Positions 6,625-7,596 of a DNA stretch of 7,596 nt are shown one piece after another. A model generated the notes under the pieces. It saw only the letters and a program-made list of their open reading frames with translations, did not search any database and was not told the origin of the DNA. Both the position numbers and the translations under genes were made by a program. The DNA lies in assembly GCA_045578845.1 (NCBI GenBank), contig JAZNLA010000069.1, positions 1-7,596 on the forward strand. Reading direction: 5' to 3'. Numbering within the stretch: the first letter of the stretch is position 1; every line of letters begins with the position of its first letter. This DNA comes from UMGS172 sp045578845 (GTDB taxonomy: Bacteria; Bacillota; Clostridia; Oscillospirales; Acutalibacteraceae).

Positions 6625-7596
6625 ATGAGTGAAAAAATTCTCGTAACCCGTTCTTCTATGCCTTCGTTTGAAGAATATACCGAGGAGATTAGAAAAATGT
6701 GGGATACCCATTGGCTTACCAACATGGGTCCCGAACACAAGGAATTGCAGGCATCTTTAAAAAAGTATTTAGATGTTGAAAATATTGACCTCCTTACCAA
6801 CGGTCATATGGCTTTGGAACTTTCCATGCAGGCATTAAATTTGCACGGTGAGGTTATAACTACGCCGTTTACCTTTGCATCTACTACCCATGCTATTGTA
6901 AGAAACGGGTTAGAGCCGATTTTTTGCGATATTGACCCAAATGATTTTACTGTTGATGTTTCAAAAATAGAGGCACTTATTACCGACAGAACGTGTGCCA
7001 TTGTGCCTGTTCATGTTTACGGAAATATTTGCAATATTGAGGAAATCGACCGTATAGCCAAAAAATATGGCCTAAAGGTTATCTATGATGCCGCTCACAC
7101 ATTCGGTGAGGAATACAAGGGCGTCGGAGTGGGCAACTTCGGCGACGTTTCCTGCTTCAGTTTCCACGCTACCAAGGTATTTAATTCGATTGAAGGCGGT
7201 GCCGTTTGCTTTAAAGATGCCGCTTTGGGTGAAAAAATATATCAACTCAAGAATTTCGGTATAAACGGTCCCGAAAGTGTCAACGGCATCGGTGCCAATG
7301 CAAAAATGAATGAGTTTTGTGCCGCTATGGGCATATGCAATCTCCGCCATGTAGAAGAAGAAATTGCCAAGCGTAAAGCAGTGTATGAACGTTATTTTGA
7401 AAGACTGCAGGGAATTGACGGCATTAGGTTAAATCCCGTTCAGAAAGATGTCAAAAGCAACTACGCATATTTCCCTGTGATTTTTGATGCAGATGTTTTT
7501 GGTGCAAGCCGTAACGAGGTGTTTAGTGAATTGGCCGAAAAAGGCATCGGTGCGAGAAAGTATTTTTATCCTCTCACCAACACTTTTGAGTGTTTC
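6625..7596 (+). CDS. DegT/DnrJ/EryC1/StrS sugar aminotransferase, VioA-like, 3' end cut off by the window
   Basis: The frame stays open for 324 codons to the last base, so the C-terminus is missing (family members are usually about 360-400 aa). It is a fold-type I PLP enzyme that transfers an amino group, normally from glutamate, to a nucleotide-linked keto sugar. Visible elements are WLTNMGPEH (30-38), TNGHMALE (58-65, the PLP phosphate region), ITTPFTFASTTHAIVRNG (78-95), VPVHVYGN (127-134), VIYDAAHTFG (152-161, with Asp155 expected to contact the pyridine nitrogen), FSFHATKVFNSIEGG (178-192, with Lys184 the expected Schiff-base lysine) and GANAKMNEFCAAMG (223-236). The pattern resembles VioA (dTDP-4-amino-4,6-dideoxyglucose transaminase) and clostridial relatives more than the ArnB or PseC types. 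With rfbA in the same operon, dTDP-4-keto-6-deoxyglucose is a reasonable substrate. Substrate and amino position remain inferred. Confidence 0.93.
   Translation, partial: MSEKILVTRSSMPSFEEYTEEIRKMWDTHWLTNMGPEHKELQASLKKYLDVENIDLLTNGHMALELSMQALNLHGEVITTPFTFASTTHAIVRNGLEPIFCDIDPNDFTVDVSKIEALITDRTCAIVPVHVYGNICNIEEIDRIAKKYGLKVIYDAAHTFGEEYKGVGVGNFGDVSCFSFHATKVFNSIEGGAVCFKDAALGEKIYQLKNFGINGPESVNGIGANAKMNEFCAAMGICNLRHVEEEIAKRKAVYERYFERLQGIDGIRLNPVQKDVKSNYAYFPVIFDADVFGASRNEVFSELAEKGIGARKYFYPLTNTFECF

Larger units (their letters stand above)
1..7596 (+). other. Part of a Wzx/Wzy-type surface polysaccharide operon
   Basis: All seven genes point the same way. Gaps between them are 13, 33, 9, 23, 3 and 33 bases with the starts chosen here, and none holds a visible promoter or intrinsic terminator. 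The set comprises two GT2 enzymes, a WbsX protein, a polymerase, a flippase, a nucleotidylyltransferase and a sugar aminotransferase, which is what a repeat-unit polysaccharide locus contains. The initiating transferase, chain-length control genes, rmlB and any acetyltransferase would be expected outside the window. Confidence 0.85.

Noticed and set aside
7072..7350. Open reading frame of 92 codons on the - strand near the window end
   Set aside because: It is antisense to the aminotransferase region that carries the catalytic lysine and PLP motifs. The + strand frame is clearly the coding one.

Overview
The window is an uninterrupted stretch of a cell-surface polysaccharide biosynthesis operon. 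Seven genes, all on the + strand, are separated by gaps of only 3 to 33 bases. No promoter, terminator, RNA gene, insertion sequence, CRISPR array or recognisable repeat was found. Both ends cut through genes, so the operon continues on both sides. The organism is most likely a Firmicute, probably a gut or rumen Clostridia (Oscillospiraceae/Lachnospiraceae-like). The reasons are GAGG/GGAG-type Shine-Dalgarno sites, A+T-leaning composition (roughly 40% G+C by eye, not calculated), and protein sequences that read like clostridial homologues. No species can be named.

Layout: the 3' part of a family 2 glycosyltransferase (1-675); a WbsX/GH99-like putative glycosyltransferase (689-1864); an O-antigen polymerase/ligase-type membrane protein, probably Wzy (1898-3283); a second, complete family 2 glycosyltransferase (3293-4225); glucose-1-phosphate thymidylyltransferase RfbA/RmlA (4249-5145); a WzxC-type polysaccharide flippase (5149-6591); and the 5' 324 codons of a DegT/DnrJ/EryC1/StrS sugar aminotransferase (6625 to the window end).

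Together these give most of a Wzx/Wzy-dependent pathway. RfbA makes dTDP-glucose. A dehydratase not in this window (RmlB) would convert it to dTDP-4-keto-6-deoxyglucose. The aminotransferase would then put an amino group on such a keto sugar. The glycosyltransferases build the repeat unit on a lipid carrier, Wzx flips it across the membrane, and Wzy polymerises it. The initiating phosphosugar transferase, chain-length regulators and remaining sugar-nucleotide genes are not seen and are presumably outside.

I did not find an undescribed type of system. The points most worth following up are the likely amino-dideoxy sugar, the WbsX protein of uncertain catalytic chemistry, and an acidic segment in the putative polymerase.
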